A stretch of 64,000 bases of DNA from Roseibium algicola (GTDB taxonomy: Bacteria > Pseudomonadota > Alphaproteobacteria > Rhizobiales > Stappiaceae): positions 744,001 to 808,000 of the forward strand of contig NZ_CP019630.1 in the NCBI RefSeq assembly GCF_001999245.1, written 5' to 3'. The notes below the pieces were generated by a model. The model saw nothing but the letters and a program-made list of their open reading frames with translations. It made no database searches and had not been told where the DNA came from. Positions 1 to 8,121 of this stretch are shown one piece after another. Both the position numbers and the translations under genes were made by a program. How positions within the stretch are numbered: position 1 is the stretch's first letter; every line of letters starts with the position of its first letter.

Positions 1-251
1 CTTCTCCGTTTTCTGGATTTCGTGCAGTGCGGTAGTCAGCACGATTCCGTGCCACTTGCAAAGCCAGCCTGCCGGGAAAGCCGGGTTTTCCCAGAATTCC
101 ACCGAATAGCAACCTTTAAGTGACAGGCTGCCTCCAGAAGAGGCCGAAAATCCGGTTCGGGCCTGCGTTAAGCAATGTCGGCTTTGCCAGGTGCCACGCA
201 GGACTTCTGTGCTAAGGTTGGTAGAACGGGAGCTTTTTCAGGGAAATCGCT

Positions 252-1082
252 GTGACAGTCAATGGATTGGCAGGCTCTTCGTGCCGGCTCGTTTTAATAC
301 AACTCAAAACGCTGCTTGCCGGCGCTGTGTTGTCGATCCTTGCGCTTGCGGTGCATCCCGCCAAAGCCGATATCGTCCGTATCGCCGTCGGTGAGTGGCC
401 CCCTTATTTTTCCGAAAGTGACGAAGGATACGGAACCTACGCCAAGGTCGTCGCAAAGGCCTTCGAACTTGAAGGCCTTACGGTGGAGTACGGCTTCTTT
501 CCCTGGAAACGTGCCTTGCTGGAAGCCCAGTCCGGCCGCTGGCAGGCCTCCGCAGGTTGGGGCAAAACCGCTGAGCGAGAACCTTTCTTTCATTTCTGCG
601 ATGCGGTTCTGGTTGAGCGCGAGCAATTCTTCTATTCGTCAGACCGACCTGTGAATGCGCAAAATGTGCAGGACCTCAGCGGATTGAGCCTTGGCGCACT
701 TGACGGGGCAGCCCTTGGGGAGGACCTGGATAAACTGGTTACCGCCGATCAGATCACCGTCTATCGCCAAAGTTCCCTGGCAGACCTCTTCAAGATGCTT
801 GATGTAGGGCGTGTCGATGTGGTCATGGGCAACGGAGAGGTGGCTGCCGATGCATTGGCTGACGCTTTTTCTCCCGAGGAGACCGCGCGTTTCAAATCGT
901 TGGAAAACGTCAACGTCCTTTGGGACTACCGCGTAATCGTTTCCAGGAACATCGAAAGCGGTGAGGAACTGTGCACCCGGTTCAACCAAGGTTTGAGGAA
1001 GCTTCGAGACACCGGAGAATATGACCGCCTTTTGTGGCCGGAACGCGATGGCGAGGGTCAGTCCCAGGCCAGCCCGTCCTGA
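252..1082 (+). CDS. Periplasmic solute-binding protein, family 3 type
   Basis: A 276-residue secreted protein resembling the small solute-binding proteins of amino-acid ABC transporters (SBP_bac_3). The likely start is GTG at 252 with AGGGAAA just upstream. A signal peptide spans about residues 1-39, with a hydrophobic core around LLAGAVLSILALAV and a likely cut after AKA. The mature part begins IVRIAVGEWPPYF, typical of this family where the ligand lobe starts. No permease or ATPase gene lies next to it, so it is either an orphan binding protein or a sensory or scavenging relative. The ligand cannot be read from the sequence. Such lone proteins are often labelled 'transporter substrate-binding domain-containing protein'. 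The family call is fairly secure; the function is open. Confidence 0.75.
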   Translation: MTVNGLAGSSCRLVLIQLKTLLAGAVLSILALAVHPAKADIVRIAVGEWPPYFSESDEGYGTYAKVVAKAFELEGLTVEYGFFPWKRALLEAQSGRWQASAGWGKTAEREPFFHFCDAVLVEREQFFYSSDRPVNAQNVQDLSGLSLGALDGAALGEDLDKLVTADQITVYRQSSLADLFKMLDVGRVDVVMGNGEVAADALADAFSPEETARFKSLENVNVLWDYRVIVSRNIESGEELCTRFNQGLRKLRDTGEYDRLLWPERDGEGQSQASPS

Positions 1083-1231
1083 GGCCCGGGCAGCCGCGAG
1101 AAAGAAGCAGGCTCTGATTTGGCTCGCTCGATTGCTTGCAATGCCTGAAAGGCTTCACAACGAGTTCAAATCTGTCCCCTTCCAAATGGGGATATCCTGC
1201 CCCATGTGAACATAATAAGAATCATATTGGG

Positions 1232-1897
1232 ATGGACCGGATGAAAATTCATGCAGACCTGACGCAGCCTGCAATCGTCGACAGCGCCACGCTCGACTGG
1301 GTGCCCTCACCAATGGCAGGTGTGGAGCGAAGGATGCTGGAGCGCGATGGTGAAGAGGTCGCGCGAGCCACCAGTCTGGTCAGATACGCTCCCGGCTCTG
1401 CCTTTTCCGCCCACAAGCATGACATGGGTGAAGAATTTCTGGTTCTGGACGGTGTGTTCTCGGATGAAAGCGGGGATTTTCCCAAAGGCATGTATGTGCG
1501 CAATCCTCCGGGCTCCAGCCATGTGCCTTCGAGCGAACCTGGCGCCGTCATCCTTGTGAAATTACGCCAGATGCAGCCTGACGATGATGCCTTTGTCCGG
1601 GTGAACACTCTGGACCCCAGCGGCTGGCAGGCCGGCAGACCCGGAGAGAGCATCCTGCCGCTGTTCATCCGGCCGGAAGAGGAAGTGGTGATGCTCGACT
1701 GGGAAAGAGGCGCCAGACTGGCTCCGCAGACCTTCCCGGGCGGAGCGGAGTATTTTGTCGTTGAAGGCAGTTTCGAAGACCAGAGCGGCCGTCACGATCA
1801 AGGCACCTGGATACGCCTGCCGGCGGGAACCCGGCAGGAAATCACGACAACCCAGGGCGCCCGCGTCTGGAGAAAGACGGGTCACCTGGCGTTCTGA
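1232..1897 (+). CDS. Double-cupin protein, ChrR-like
   Basis: A 221-residue protein built of two cupin halves, resembling the cupin part of the ChrR anti-sigma family. The first half carries the likely metal ligands in SAHKHDMGEEFLVLDGVF followed by the NPPGSSH loop. The second half keeps the fold pattern (GGAEYFVVEGSF, RLPAGTRQE) but lacks the histidines, so probably only one metal site works. It has no N-terminal zinc-binding anti-sigma domain and no sigma-factor gene beside it, so it is more likely an enzyme or a small-molecule sensor. The start is chosen at ATG 1232 (MDRMKIH); ATG 1241 is equally possible. Its 3' end overlaps the convergent DUF2867 gene by 16 bases. Confidence 0.75.
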   Translation: MDRMKIHADLTQPAIVDSATLDWVPSPMAGVERRMLERDGEEVARATSLVRYAPGSAFSAHKHDMGEEFLVLDGVFSDESGDFPKGMYVRNPPGSSHVPSSEPGAVILVKLRQMQPDDDAFVRVNTLDPSGWQAGRPGESILPLFIRPEEEVVMLDWERGARLAPQTFPGGAEYFVVEGSFEDQSGRHDQGTWIRLPAGTRQEITTTQGARVWRKTGHLAF

Positions 1898-2427
1898 GTT
1901 GCCCAGTGCTGGAGGGCTGTCCCCCTGGCAAGCTGGGTTTTGACGATCATCTTGTGCAACGGCAGGATCAACGCCAGATAGGCATGACCGGCCAGGTTAT
2001 GCCGTTTGCAGCAGGTCGAGACATAGATCCGCGCGGCTCCTCCCCTTTTGCGGAACACGGAGACACGGAAATCCTGGTGCCAGTCGTTCTCGCCCAGAAT
2101 GATCTCATCTTCTGAAACCGAATAGATCTTGAAGAAACCGATCCGGTCTCCCTCGCCCTTGCAGATGATGTTATCGGCGCCTTGTTCCTGTGCCAAAGCC
2201 TTCGTTGTCTTCATGCCGACGAGCCCTGCAAGCTTGTCGCGGAACGAGAGAAGCGCAGTCACCCAGCCGATTTCTGCCATCAGAATGCGTTCGGCAAGTA
2301 CGCGCATATCTGCGGTCAACAGATCTTCCCGTCCGCGGATCGGGATCGAAAAGGTGTCGAGATAATCGTCGGCCGCCTTATAGGTATTGAGGAGACTTTC
2401 TTCCGGCAGTTTGTCGGTCATGGCCAT
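1882..2427 (-). CDS. DUF2867 family protein
   Basis: A 181-residue protein matching the DUF2867 family, whose biochemical role is unknown. The N-terminal half is helical (YKAADDYLDTFSIPI, ILMAEIGWVTALLSFRDKLAGLVG). The C-terminal half is beta-rich, with the pattern ILGENDWHQDFRVSVFRK that marks the family. No signal peptide or membrane span is seen. The gene is transcribed alone and converges on the cupin gene with a 16-base overlap of coding ends, which leaves no room for a terminator between them. MAM at the N-terminus allows a start two codons later. Confidence 0.7.
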   Translation of the reverse strand: MAMTDKLPEESLLNTYKAADDYLDTFSIPIRGREDLLTADMRVLAERILMAEIGWVTALLSFRDKLAGLVGMKTTKALAQEQGADNIICKGEGDRIGFFKIYSVSEDEIILGENDWHQDFRVSVFRKRGGAARIYVSTCCKRHNLAGHAYLALILPLHKMIVKTQLARGTALQHWATQNAR

Positions 2428-2508
2428 GCCCTGGTTTCCTCCAGCAAATTCGACTTGCCAATCCTATACCTGCCGCCACCGGAAAAACCCCTTGCAGATT
2501 GCCGCAGC

Positions 2509-2541
2509 AAAAAGGCAGCGGAATCAGCCCGCTGCCTTTTT
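2509..2541 (-). terminator. Rho-independent terminator, usable on both strands
   Basis: A 13-bp perfect inverted repeat, AAAAAGGCAGCGG and CCGCTGCCTTTTT, with a 7-base loop. It stands directly downstream of the nitroreductase gene and upstream of the DUF2867 gene, and should end nitroreductase transcription. Confidence 0.85.
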
Positions 2542-2571
2542 GGGAAAGCGATTGTGTGCCGACCTCGGCGT

Positions 2572-3156
2572 TCAGGCCCAGGCACCTGCGAAAGCGATTT
2601 CAGCCAGCGGTTTGCGGCTGCTTGGGGTTTCGCGTTCCTGCAAGGTTTCAGGCAGGTCCGCAGTGTCCCCCCGCCGGCCGATGGCAATGGCGATCTGCGG
2701 CAGGTAGCGCTCTGGCACACCGAGTTTTTCGTGGATCTCGTCTTTCAGGATCCCGGCCATGCCATGCGCATGAAAACCAAGCGCGGTTGCCTGCAGGGCT
2801 GCATGCGCCCATGCTGAACCGGCATCGAAGGTGTGCAAGCCGTTGGCTCTGTTCGGTTTGCCGTCCTTGCCGTCCACTTCGCTGTCGGAAAACAGATAGA
2901 CAAGTGCGGAGGCGTGTTGCGCCCAGTCGCGGTTGAACGGGTTGAGAAGATCGACCAGGACCTGCCAGTCGGCATCGCCCCTGCGGGCATAGACGAAACG
3001 CCAAGGCTGGATGTTGAACGCAGACGGCGACCAGCGGGCGGCCTCCAGAATGGTTTTCAGATCCGCTTCCTCGATCGTCGACCGGTCAAAGGCACGCGGT
3101 GACCAACGGTCGACGAACAGGTTTTCAATCGGATGATCGGGTGTACGGGCAGTCAT
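2572..3156 (-). CDS. Nitroreductase family protein
   Basis: A 194-residue protein of the FMN-dependent nitroreductase superfamily, which reduces nitro compounds, quinones or related electrophiles with NAD(P)H. The N-terminal RWSPRAFD and the ARWSPSAFNIQPWRFVYA stretch are the classic FMN phosphate- and ring-binding segments. The central GSAWAHAALQATALGFHAHGMAG helix and the PQIAIAIGRRGD strand complete the fold. The length is normal for the family. The last residues (SSRKPLAEIAF) match a subgroup often annotated as oxidoreductases of unknown substrate. The gene stands alone between a terminator and the DMT exporter. No signal peptide is seen, so the enzyme is cytoplasmic. Confidence 0.88.
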   Translation of the reverse strand: MTARTPDHPIENLFVDRWSPRAFDRSTIEEADLKTILEAARWSPSAFNIQPWRFVYARRGDADWQVLVDLLNPFNRDWAQHASALVYLFSDSEVDGKDGKPNRANGLHTFDAGSAWAHAALQATALGFHAHGMAGILKDEIHEKLGVPERYLPQIAIAIGRRGDTADLPETLQERETPSSRKPLAEIAFAGAWA

Positions 3157-3253
3157 GAGCAGTGTCTCCAGTCTATCCCCGGCATATATCCATCGGACTG
3201 AACAGGAGATAGGTGTTTTTTATCTCGATATCAAGATACTTTACTCCAAGATT

Positions 3254-4174
3254 TTATGTTGTCGGTGCGACTTCCCGATCCAATCGGGGTCCTGCCCCGA
3301 TGGATGGCGCGATCAGGATTGCCGACAAAACCACGGCTGCGGACAGCAACTCCCTCAAGCCAATCGCTTCGCCGAAGACCAGCCAGCCGACCAGGAACAT
3401 GGTCGGCAGCTCGAAACTTCCCGCAGCTGCAGTGCGAACAGGCCCAACCTTCTGACAGGCGATCGTATAGAGAATCTGCGGAACAAGAGCCGTTCCAAGT
3501 CCCATGGCGACGATGAGGCCCCACTGGCCGGTGCTTGCCGGCAGAACTGAGCCCTGCCCTTCATTGATCGCGAGGGGCAACAAACCAATGACGGACCCGG
3601 AAAGTCCGCAAGCAGTCCGTTCCAGAGAATTCAACTCACCTGCCAGCCCGCTGAGGACAACAATCAGAAAGCCGAACGCGATGGGAGCAGGAATGGCCCA
3701 TAAAAGTGCCTGCAGTGCCTCGGGGGATAGCGACGACGGATCGAGCAGCAGCCCGGCTGCCAGGATAACCAGACCTGCCGAGGCAAATGATCTCCAGGTC
3801 AACGCTTGCCTGAGCAGAACCCAGGCAAAGAGGGCCGCGAAAACCGGATAGGACATGTAGACGACACCGGCAGCGGCAACGGGTGCCACGCGGATCGCCT
3901 CCAGATGACCGATCAGGCTGAGCCCCAGCACCAGACCCGCCCCCGCCATCAACAGGGCGCCGCCTCGTTTGCGCTTCTCGAACGGCAGAAAGGGAAGCAG
4001 GAACAGGACGGAAAAGCCGTAACGATATAGCGCAATGGTGGCCGGGCCGGCGCCCAGGCCCTGAAGCTCCCGCACGAAGATCGGCACAAGCCCGAAACAG
4101 GCTGCGGAGGCTGCAATGACGAGTGTAGCCCCAGTCGTCCCAAGGCTGATGTGAGGAAAAGTGATGTTGCTCAT
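3254..4174 (-). CDS. DMT (EamA) family exporter
   Basis: A 306-residue inner-membrane protein with about ten hydrophobic segments and two EamA repeats, typical of drug/metabolite transporters that export amino acids or metabolites. The start is set at ATG 4174 (MSNITFPH) because the longer reading would run into the operator region. It is transcribed divergently from a MetR-like LysR regulator whose gene starts 78 bases away, with a TGAA-N5-TTCA site in between. The simplest reading is that this regulator controls the exporter. The substrate is not visible; a sulfur amino acid or related compound is a guess from the regulator type. Confidence 0.8.
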   Translation of the reverse strand: MSNITFPHISLGTTGATLVIAASAACFGLVPIFVRELQGLGAGPATIALYRYGFSVLFLLPFLPFEKRKRGGALLMAGAGLVLGLSLIGHLEAIRVAPVAAAGVVYMSYPVFAALFAWVLLRQALTWRSFASAGLVILAAGLLLDPSSLSPEALQALLWAIPAPIAFGFLIVVLSGLAGELNSLERTACGLSGSVIGLLPLAINEGQGSVLPASTGQWGLIVAMGLGTALVPQILYTIACQKVGPVRTAAAGSFELPTMFLVGWLVFGEAIGLRELLSAAVVLSAILIAPSIGAGPRLDREVAPTT

Positions 4175-4219
4175 GCCTTGTCGATACCGCGCAACGATAA
4201 GCAAACAAAATTCCTAGTT

Positions 4220-4245
4220 TTCATTCAGTTCATGAAATGCTTTCA
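4220..4245. promoter_or_regulatory. Candidate MetR-type operator between DMT exporter and LysR gene
   Basis: TGAAATGCTTTCA at 4233-4245 fits the known MetR consensus TGAA-N5-TTCA exactly and is the core of a wider inverted repeat ATGAAA-TGC-TTTCAT (4232-4246). Three further TTCA half-sites stand at 4220, 4224 and 4229. It lies upstream of both divergent starts. Confidence 0.65.
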
Positions 4246-4252
4246 TACAAAT

Positions 4253-5227
4253 ATGATCCCTCGACTGGCCCTCCATCACCTGACCCTTCTTTCCGCGCTT
4301 GGCGAGACCGGCAGCATGACCGCGTCCGCCACGCGTCTCGGCGTGACACAGTCTGCAGCTTCACACAGGCTGCGGGAAGCAGAGCGCCGCCTGGGGGTGG
4401 TTCTGGCACGCCGCGCCGAGAACCGGATTGAACTGACGCCGGAGGGCGAACGTCTGCGGCATCTGGGCGAGACCTTTCTGGGCGAGTTGTTTCGTCTGGA
4501 GCAGGATCTTGAAGCCTCTGCAAGGGACGCCAGGATCCTCGTTCGTCTCGGCCAGGCAACCTACAGTCGCTATCACTGGTTTCCCGCGTTTCTGGAGTAT
4601 CTGGACACGGCCGACCCGAAACTTTCGGTCGATCTGTCATCGCGAGCGACGGCGCATCCCCTGGCCTCGCTCCTCGACGGTTCCGTGGACGTTTCGCTGG
4701 TTTTCGGCCGCGAACCGGCACTTGCCTCGCTGCGCGCGGTGAAGCTGGGCACCGACCCGATTGTCGCGGTGCTGGCGCATAATCACCCGCTTGCCGCAGA
4801 GCCCGTCGTCAACAGCGAAAACATGGGCGATGAGCGTTTCTTCGTTTATCCGCTGACCGCAGAACCCGGATTTGACTGGACAACCCTGCTTGGCGCCCCC
4901 ACCCAGCCGTTCCGGCGGCTGACCCCGATGCCGACACCGGAAGCCGTGATCGATCTGGTGCGCGCCAAGTTCGGCGTTGCCATATTCAGCAAGTGGGCCA
5001 TCGAGCCGGAGCTGGCTGACGGAACACTGGTTTCCCGCCCGATTGCCGAAGGTGGCGTTTCGCTGGACTGGTGGTGTGTTCGCCGCGCCTCGGATCCGCT
5101 GGACAGTCCGGCGGCACGCCTCTCGTCTGCCTTGACCGCCTGGAGCCACCAGTCCGACAGGGCCTTGTCGACGCTTGCCTTCGGCGGAACGGGTCAAACT
5201 GCAGGGTCGGGATTGAAAAAAACCTAG
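4253..5227 (+). CDS. LysR-family regulator, MetR-like
   Basis: A 324-residue LysR-type regulator. The N-terminal winged HTH is clear (LTLLSALGETGSMTASATRL, then TQSAASHRLREAERRLG, ending in ELTPEGERL). Several stretches of the effector domain align by eye with E. coli MetR: SRYHWFPAFLEYL with the MetR QWLTPALENF region, AVLAHNHPLAAEPVV with LAPDHPLAA, and FFVYPL with LLIYPV. The start at ATG 4253 is preferred over 4232 because the upstream ATG lies inside the inverted-repeat operator. It is divergent from a DMT exporter, the usual LysR arrangement. MetR itself answers homocysteine; whether this one does is inference. Confidence 0.85.
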   Translation: MIPRLALHHLTLLSALGETGSMTASATRLGVTQSAASHRLREAERRLGVVLARRAENRIELTPEGERLRHLGETFLGELFRLEQDLEASARDARILVRLGQATYSRYHWFPAFLEYLDTADPKLSVDLSSRATAHPLASLLDGSVDVSLVFGREPALASLRAVKLGTDPIVAVLAHNHPLAAEPVVNSENMGDERFFVYPLTAEPGFDWTTLLGAPTQPFRRLTPMPTPEAVIDLVRAKFGVAIFSKWAIEPELADGTLVSRPIAEGGVSLDWWCVRRASDPLDSPAARLSSALTAWSHQSDRALSTLAFGGTGQTAGSGLKKT

Positions 5228-5309
5228 GCGCGAAGCAGTAACCTTCGTAAGCTTTTCAAGGGGAGAAGGGGAAAAGCCGGTAATTTCCGGCGAACGGGGG
5301 AGACAGGCA

Positions 5310-6686
5310 GTGGCTTCACTCTCCGAAAAGGATCGCAAACGCGGGCTTGTTCTGGCCATGGGTACGCTTGGCGGCCTGGTGATGCTGGACGAGACAATCC
5401 TTGGCGTTTCACTCCCGGCAATCCGGTCCGAGATGGGGCTTTCGCCAACGCTTACCCACTGGATCATCAACGCCTACATGCTGACGTTCACCTGCTTCGC
5501 CGCTATCGGCGGCAAGGCGATCGACCTTTTCGGGTTACGCCCTGCCTTAATTGTCAACGCCAGTGTGTTTGCGCTCGCCAGTCTTCTGGCCGGGTTTTCA
5601 AACGGGCCTGAACTGCTGATCGGTATGCGCATCGTCCAGGGCCTTTGCGCAGCAGTGATGTTCCCGATGACGCTCGCAGCCGCGACCCTCACCTTCGACA
5701 AAGCAGAACGGGGCCGTGCAATCGGCATTCTGGCGGGGATGGCAACGATATTCCTGGCCGCGGGACCGCTGCTGGGCGGTGTCCTGACTGATTTTCTTTC
5801 CTGGCGCTGGGTCTTTTGGGTCAACATCCCCATTGTCGCTATTGGCACTGTGCTTGCCTGCCTGTTCTGGCAACCGCCGCAGCAAACGCCTGCCCGCCCG
5901 CTCATAGACCGGATAGGTCTGCTCCTGTTGCTTGTTGGCATGACGGGGATCATTTTCGGCCTGATGGAAGGTCCCGACTTTGGCTGGATGACGCCACTCA
6001 TCCTGGGCAGCTTGCTGGCCGGAATTGCCGGGATCGTGTTTTTCGTAGCCTTTGAAGCCAGGCAACGGATGCCGCTGATCGACGTTCACCTGTTTCGACT
6101 GAAGGCGTTTCACGCCAGTGTTCTCGTGATCCTTCTGACACAGATGAACAAGATCGTCGTTGCGATCTTCGTGCCCCATTTCCTGCAGCTCGACATGAAA
6201 CTCTCGGCGCTGGCGGCAGGTCTCGCAACTGTCGTCGCCGTTTTTCCGTTTCCCTTCCTGTCGGCACCCGCCGGCAAGTTGGGAGACAGGCACGGTTCGC
6301 GCAAGCCGGTTCTGGTAGCCCTCGCGGTTCTGGCTCTGGCCAACATTGCTATCGGCACACTCACCCTTGCGGAAAACTATCTGGCGCTAGCCCCGGCTCT
6401 TCTGGTCTGGGGAATTGCCCTTCCCTTTGCGATGATCCCGACCGGGCGGATCACCGCCAACGCGGTCCCTTCGGAAAAGCAGGGAGAGGTCAGTGGCCTG
6501 GTCATCACGGCGCGTCTGGTTGGAGGAACACTCGGTGTCACAATGGGCAGCGTGCTGCTGGCCATGGAGGCAGGGTTCGGCTCCATCTTCTGGGTGATGG
6601 GTGTACTGATCGCCCTGTGCTGCGTCTATGGCTTCAGGTCATTCGCCAATGATGCACCTGCTTACCGTTCAGCACCCGGGAGCTGA
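5310..6686 (+). CDS. MFS transporter, EmrB/QacA (DHA2) type
   Basis: A 458-residue permease with about 14 hydrophobic segments, as expected for the DHA2 drug:proton antiporters. The first helix carries LVMLDETILGVSLPAI, close to the family motif LDxTxVNVALP, and motif A follows after helix 2. The start is GTG at 5310, preceded by the strong site GGGGGAG at 5296-5302. The gene lies just downstream of the MetR-like gene but has its own 82-base leader. The stop codon sits inside a hairpin (6677-6695). The exported compound is unknown. No membrane-fusion partner is nearby, so it probably acts alone. Confidence 0.87.
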   Translation: MASLSEKDRKRGLVLAMGTLGGLVMLDETILGVSLPAIRSEMGLSPTLTHWIINAYMLTFTCFAAIGGKAIDLFGLRPALIVNASVFALASLLAGFSNGPELLIGMRIVQGLCAAVMFPMTLAAATLTFDKAERGRAIGILAGMATIFLAAGPLLGGVLTDFLSWRWVFWVNIPIVAIGTVLACLFWQPPQQTPARPLIDRIGLLLLLVGMTGIIFGLMEGPDFGWMTPLILGSLLAGIAGIVFFVAFEARQRMPLIDVHLFRLKAFHASVLVILLTQMNKIVVAIFVPHFLQLDMKLSALAAGLATVVAVFPFPFLSAPAGKLGDRHGSRKPVLVALAVLALANIAIGTLTLAENYLALAPALLVWGIALPFAMIPTGRITANAVPSEKQGEVSGLVITARLVGGTLGVTMGSVLLAMEAGFGSIFWVMGVLIALCCVYGFRSFANDAPAYRSAPGS

Positions 6687-6695
6687 GTGCTCCCG
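6677..6695. terminator. Hairpin overlapping the MFS stop codon
   Basis: CGGGAGC and GCTCCCG form a 7-bp stem around a 5-base loop, and the stop codon TGA (6684-6686) lies in the loop. No T-run follows. Confidence 0.5.
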
Positions 6696-6708
6696 AGTGC
6701 CGGATCAA

Positions 6709-6725
6709 GTGACCTGGCAGGTCAC
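6709..6725. terminator. 8+1+8 palindrome at the convergent gene junction
   Basis: GTGACCTG-G-CAGGTCAC is a perfect palindrome that includes the stop codon of the AhpD-like gene. With the hairpin at 6677-6695 it fills the 35-base gap between two convergent genes and probably acts as a bidirectional barrier. It could also be a protein-binding site. Confidence 0.45.
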
Positions 6726-7282
6726 GCCATTTCCGGTTCCTTCTTCCAGGCAAATTGCTTGACCGGCTCATCCAGCTCAGTGTGAGCCAGCGCGTTGGTG
6801 AAGTTCGACAAGGTCTTGGCGGCGATGCCGACAAGAACTTCAAGCGCCTGCCGTTTGGAATAACCCGCAGCAAGAAATGCCTTCAACGCATCGTCACCGA
6901 TATGTCCACGCTGCTCGACGAGGGATCGCGTATAGACGCGAAGCGCTTCCAGTTTCGGGTCGTTCAGGCGTCCTCCAACGCGCAAGGCGGCAATCGCGTC
7001 ATCCGGCACCTTCACCATCTTCATCAGCATGGTGTGCCCAGCCATGCAGTAATGACATTCGTTGAGGTAGTTCACTGTCATCATCACGACCTGCTGCTCG
7101 GTCGGCGACAGATCCGTGGCTTGAGTGAAAAGCCGGAACGTTTCCAGATAGGCTTCATAGACGGAAGGGGCTTCGGCCATCACCTGGTGCAGTTTCGGAT
7201 AGAAGCCGTAATCCTTCTTCGACCTCTCGAGCAGGTCCAGAGATCCTTGCGGTGCAGTTTCAGGGGTGTGGTACTCAAACAT
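6722..7282 (-). CDS. AhpD-like carboxymuconolactone decarboxylase family protein
   Basis: A 186-residue protein of the CMD/AhpD superfamily. The redox motif is complete: NECHYCMAGH gives the CxxCxxxH of the peroxidase-related members, preceded by the helix SPTEQQVVMMTVNYL. Family members reduce peroxides or disulfides through the two cysteines. It is divergent from a TetR-family gene 215 bases away, with a 22-bp palindrome next to the regulator, so it is probably the regulator's target and induced by an electrophile or oxidant. It is longer than a minimal CMD domain (about 110 residues) and resembles the 'peroxidase-related enzyme' type. Confidence 0.82.
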   Translation of the reverse strand: MFEYHTPETAPQGSLDLLERSKKDYGFYPKLHQVMAEAPSVYEAYLETFRLFTQATDLSPTEQQVVMMTVNYLNECHYCMAGHTMLMKMVKVPDDAIAALRVGGRLNDPKLEALRVYTRSLVEQRGHIGDDALKAFLAAGYSKRQALEVLVGIAAKTLSNFTNALAHTELDEPVKQFAWKKEPEMA

Positions 7283-7442
7283 GCCTTATGCTCCTTCAAA
7301 GCTTGGGCTGAGGAAAAGAAACGAAGTGGTCTTCAGGGGCGCCGACGCGACTGGAGGGAACCGCACCATGCGTCCCGTCAGGCCGTGACAGCGCTTGAAC
7401 TTGCTACGTTTTGATCACTTGTGTATAAAACTGGAACAAGCG

Positions 7443-7464
7443 TTTTGTCCACATGTGAACAAAA
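7443..7464. promoter_or_regulatory. 22-bp palindrome, candidate TetR operator
   Basis: The 22 bases are palindromic at 20 positions: TTTTGT, one mismatch, CACATGTG, one mismatch, ACAAAA. It lies 34 bases before the TetR start, in the divergent region shared with the AhpD-like gene. Size and symmetry suit a TetR-type dimer or pair of dimers. Confidence 0.65.
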
Positions 7465-7497
7465 CTATTCGCGTAACATGTTCGTGAGACGAGGGCG

Positions 7498-8121
7498 ATG
7501 GCACGACCGTCCAAATTCGACAGGGAAGACGCGCTCGATGTGGTGATGAACCAGATCTGGCAGACAGGCTATCGCAACAATTCCGTCAAATCGCTTGCGG
7601 AGGTTCTCGGGATAACCCGATCGAGCTTCTACAACGCCTTCGGCTCCCAGGAGCAGCTGTTCAAGGAAGTGCTTGCCCGCTACACCCGGGTCTCGCCGGA
7701 CAGGGTTCTGGCTCACGACAATTCCAACAAGCTGGTGCGTGGCGTAATCACTGAATTCTTTCAGGACATATGCCGCCTGCGGGCCCGCGACCCGGAATGG
7801 CGCGGCTGCATGGCTGTCAACGCAATTAGCGAACTCTGCAGCAGCCATCCCGAACTGGGGCCGGTGTTGGCAGAAGTTATCTTCGGAAGTCTGGAACGGT
7901 TGGAAAGACTGCTCAAGCTGGGTGTCGAAACCGGCGAACTACCGAAGGACTATGACATTCGCAGCAATGCACTTGCGGTTCAGACGCTGATGATCGGCAT
8001 CAACACGCTGAGCAAGGTTGTCCATTCAGAGAGATCCTTGTGGCTTGCATGTGAGGCGACGCTGAAAGGTCTCGACCTTCTCGAAAAAGGCAGACAGGCG
8101 AGTGAATGCAAGATGGCGTGA
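7498..8121 (+). CDS. TetR/AcrR-family transcriptional regulator
   Basis: A 207-residue one-component regulator. The N-terminal HTH is typical: REDALDVVMNQIWQTGYRN, then SVKSLAEVLGITRSSFYNAFGSQEQLF. The rest is the helical ligand-binding domain, with two cysteines near residues 103 and 112 (RGCMAVNAISELCSS). Paired with a thiol peroxidase-like target, these could be redox-sensitive, but that is inference. The gene starts at ATG 7498 after GAGGGCG. Its stop codon directly abuts the stop of the convergent malonyl-CoA synthetase gene at 8122, with no spacer. It probably represses itself and the divergent AhpD-like gene. Confidence 0.88.
   Translation: MARPSKFDREDALDVVMNQIWQTGYRNNSVKSLAEVLGITRSSFYNAFGSQEQLFKEVLARYTRVSPDRVLAHDNSNKLVRGVITEFFQDICRLRARDPEWRGCMAVNAISELCSSHPELGPVLAEVIFGSLERLERLLKLGVETGELPKDYDIRSNALAVQTLMIGINTLSKVVHSERSLWLACEATLKGLDLLEKGRQASECKMA

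Noticed and set aside
1..251. Possible gene or RNA at the left edge
   Set aside because: No coherent frame, tRNA-like fold or terminator could be supported in this stretch.
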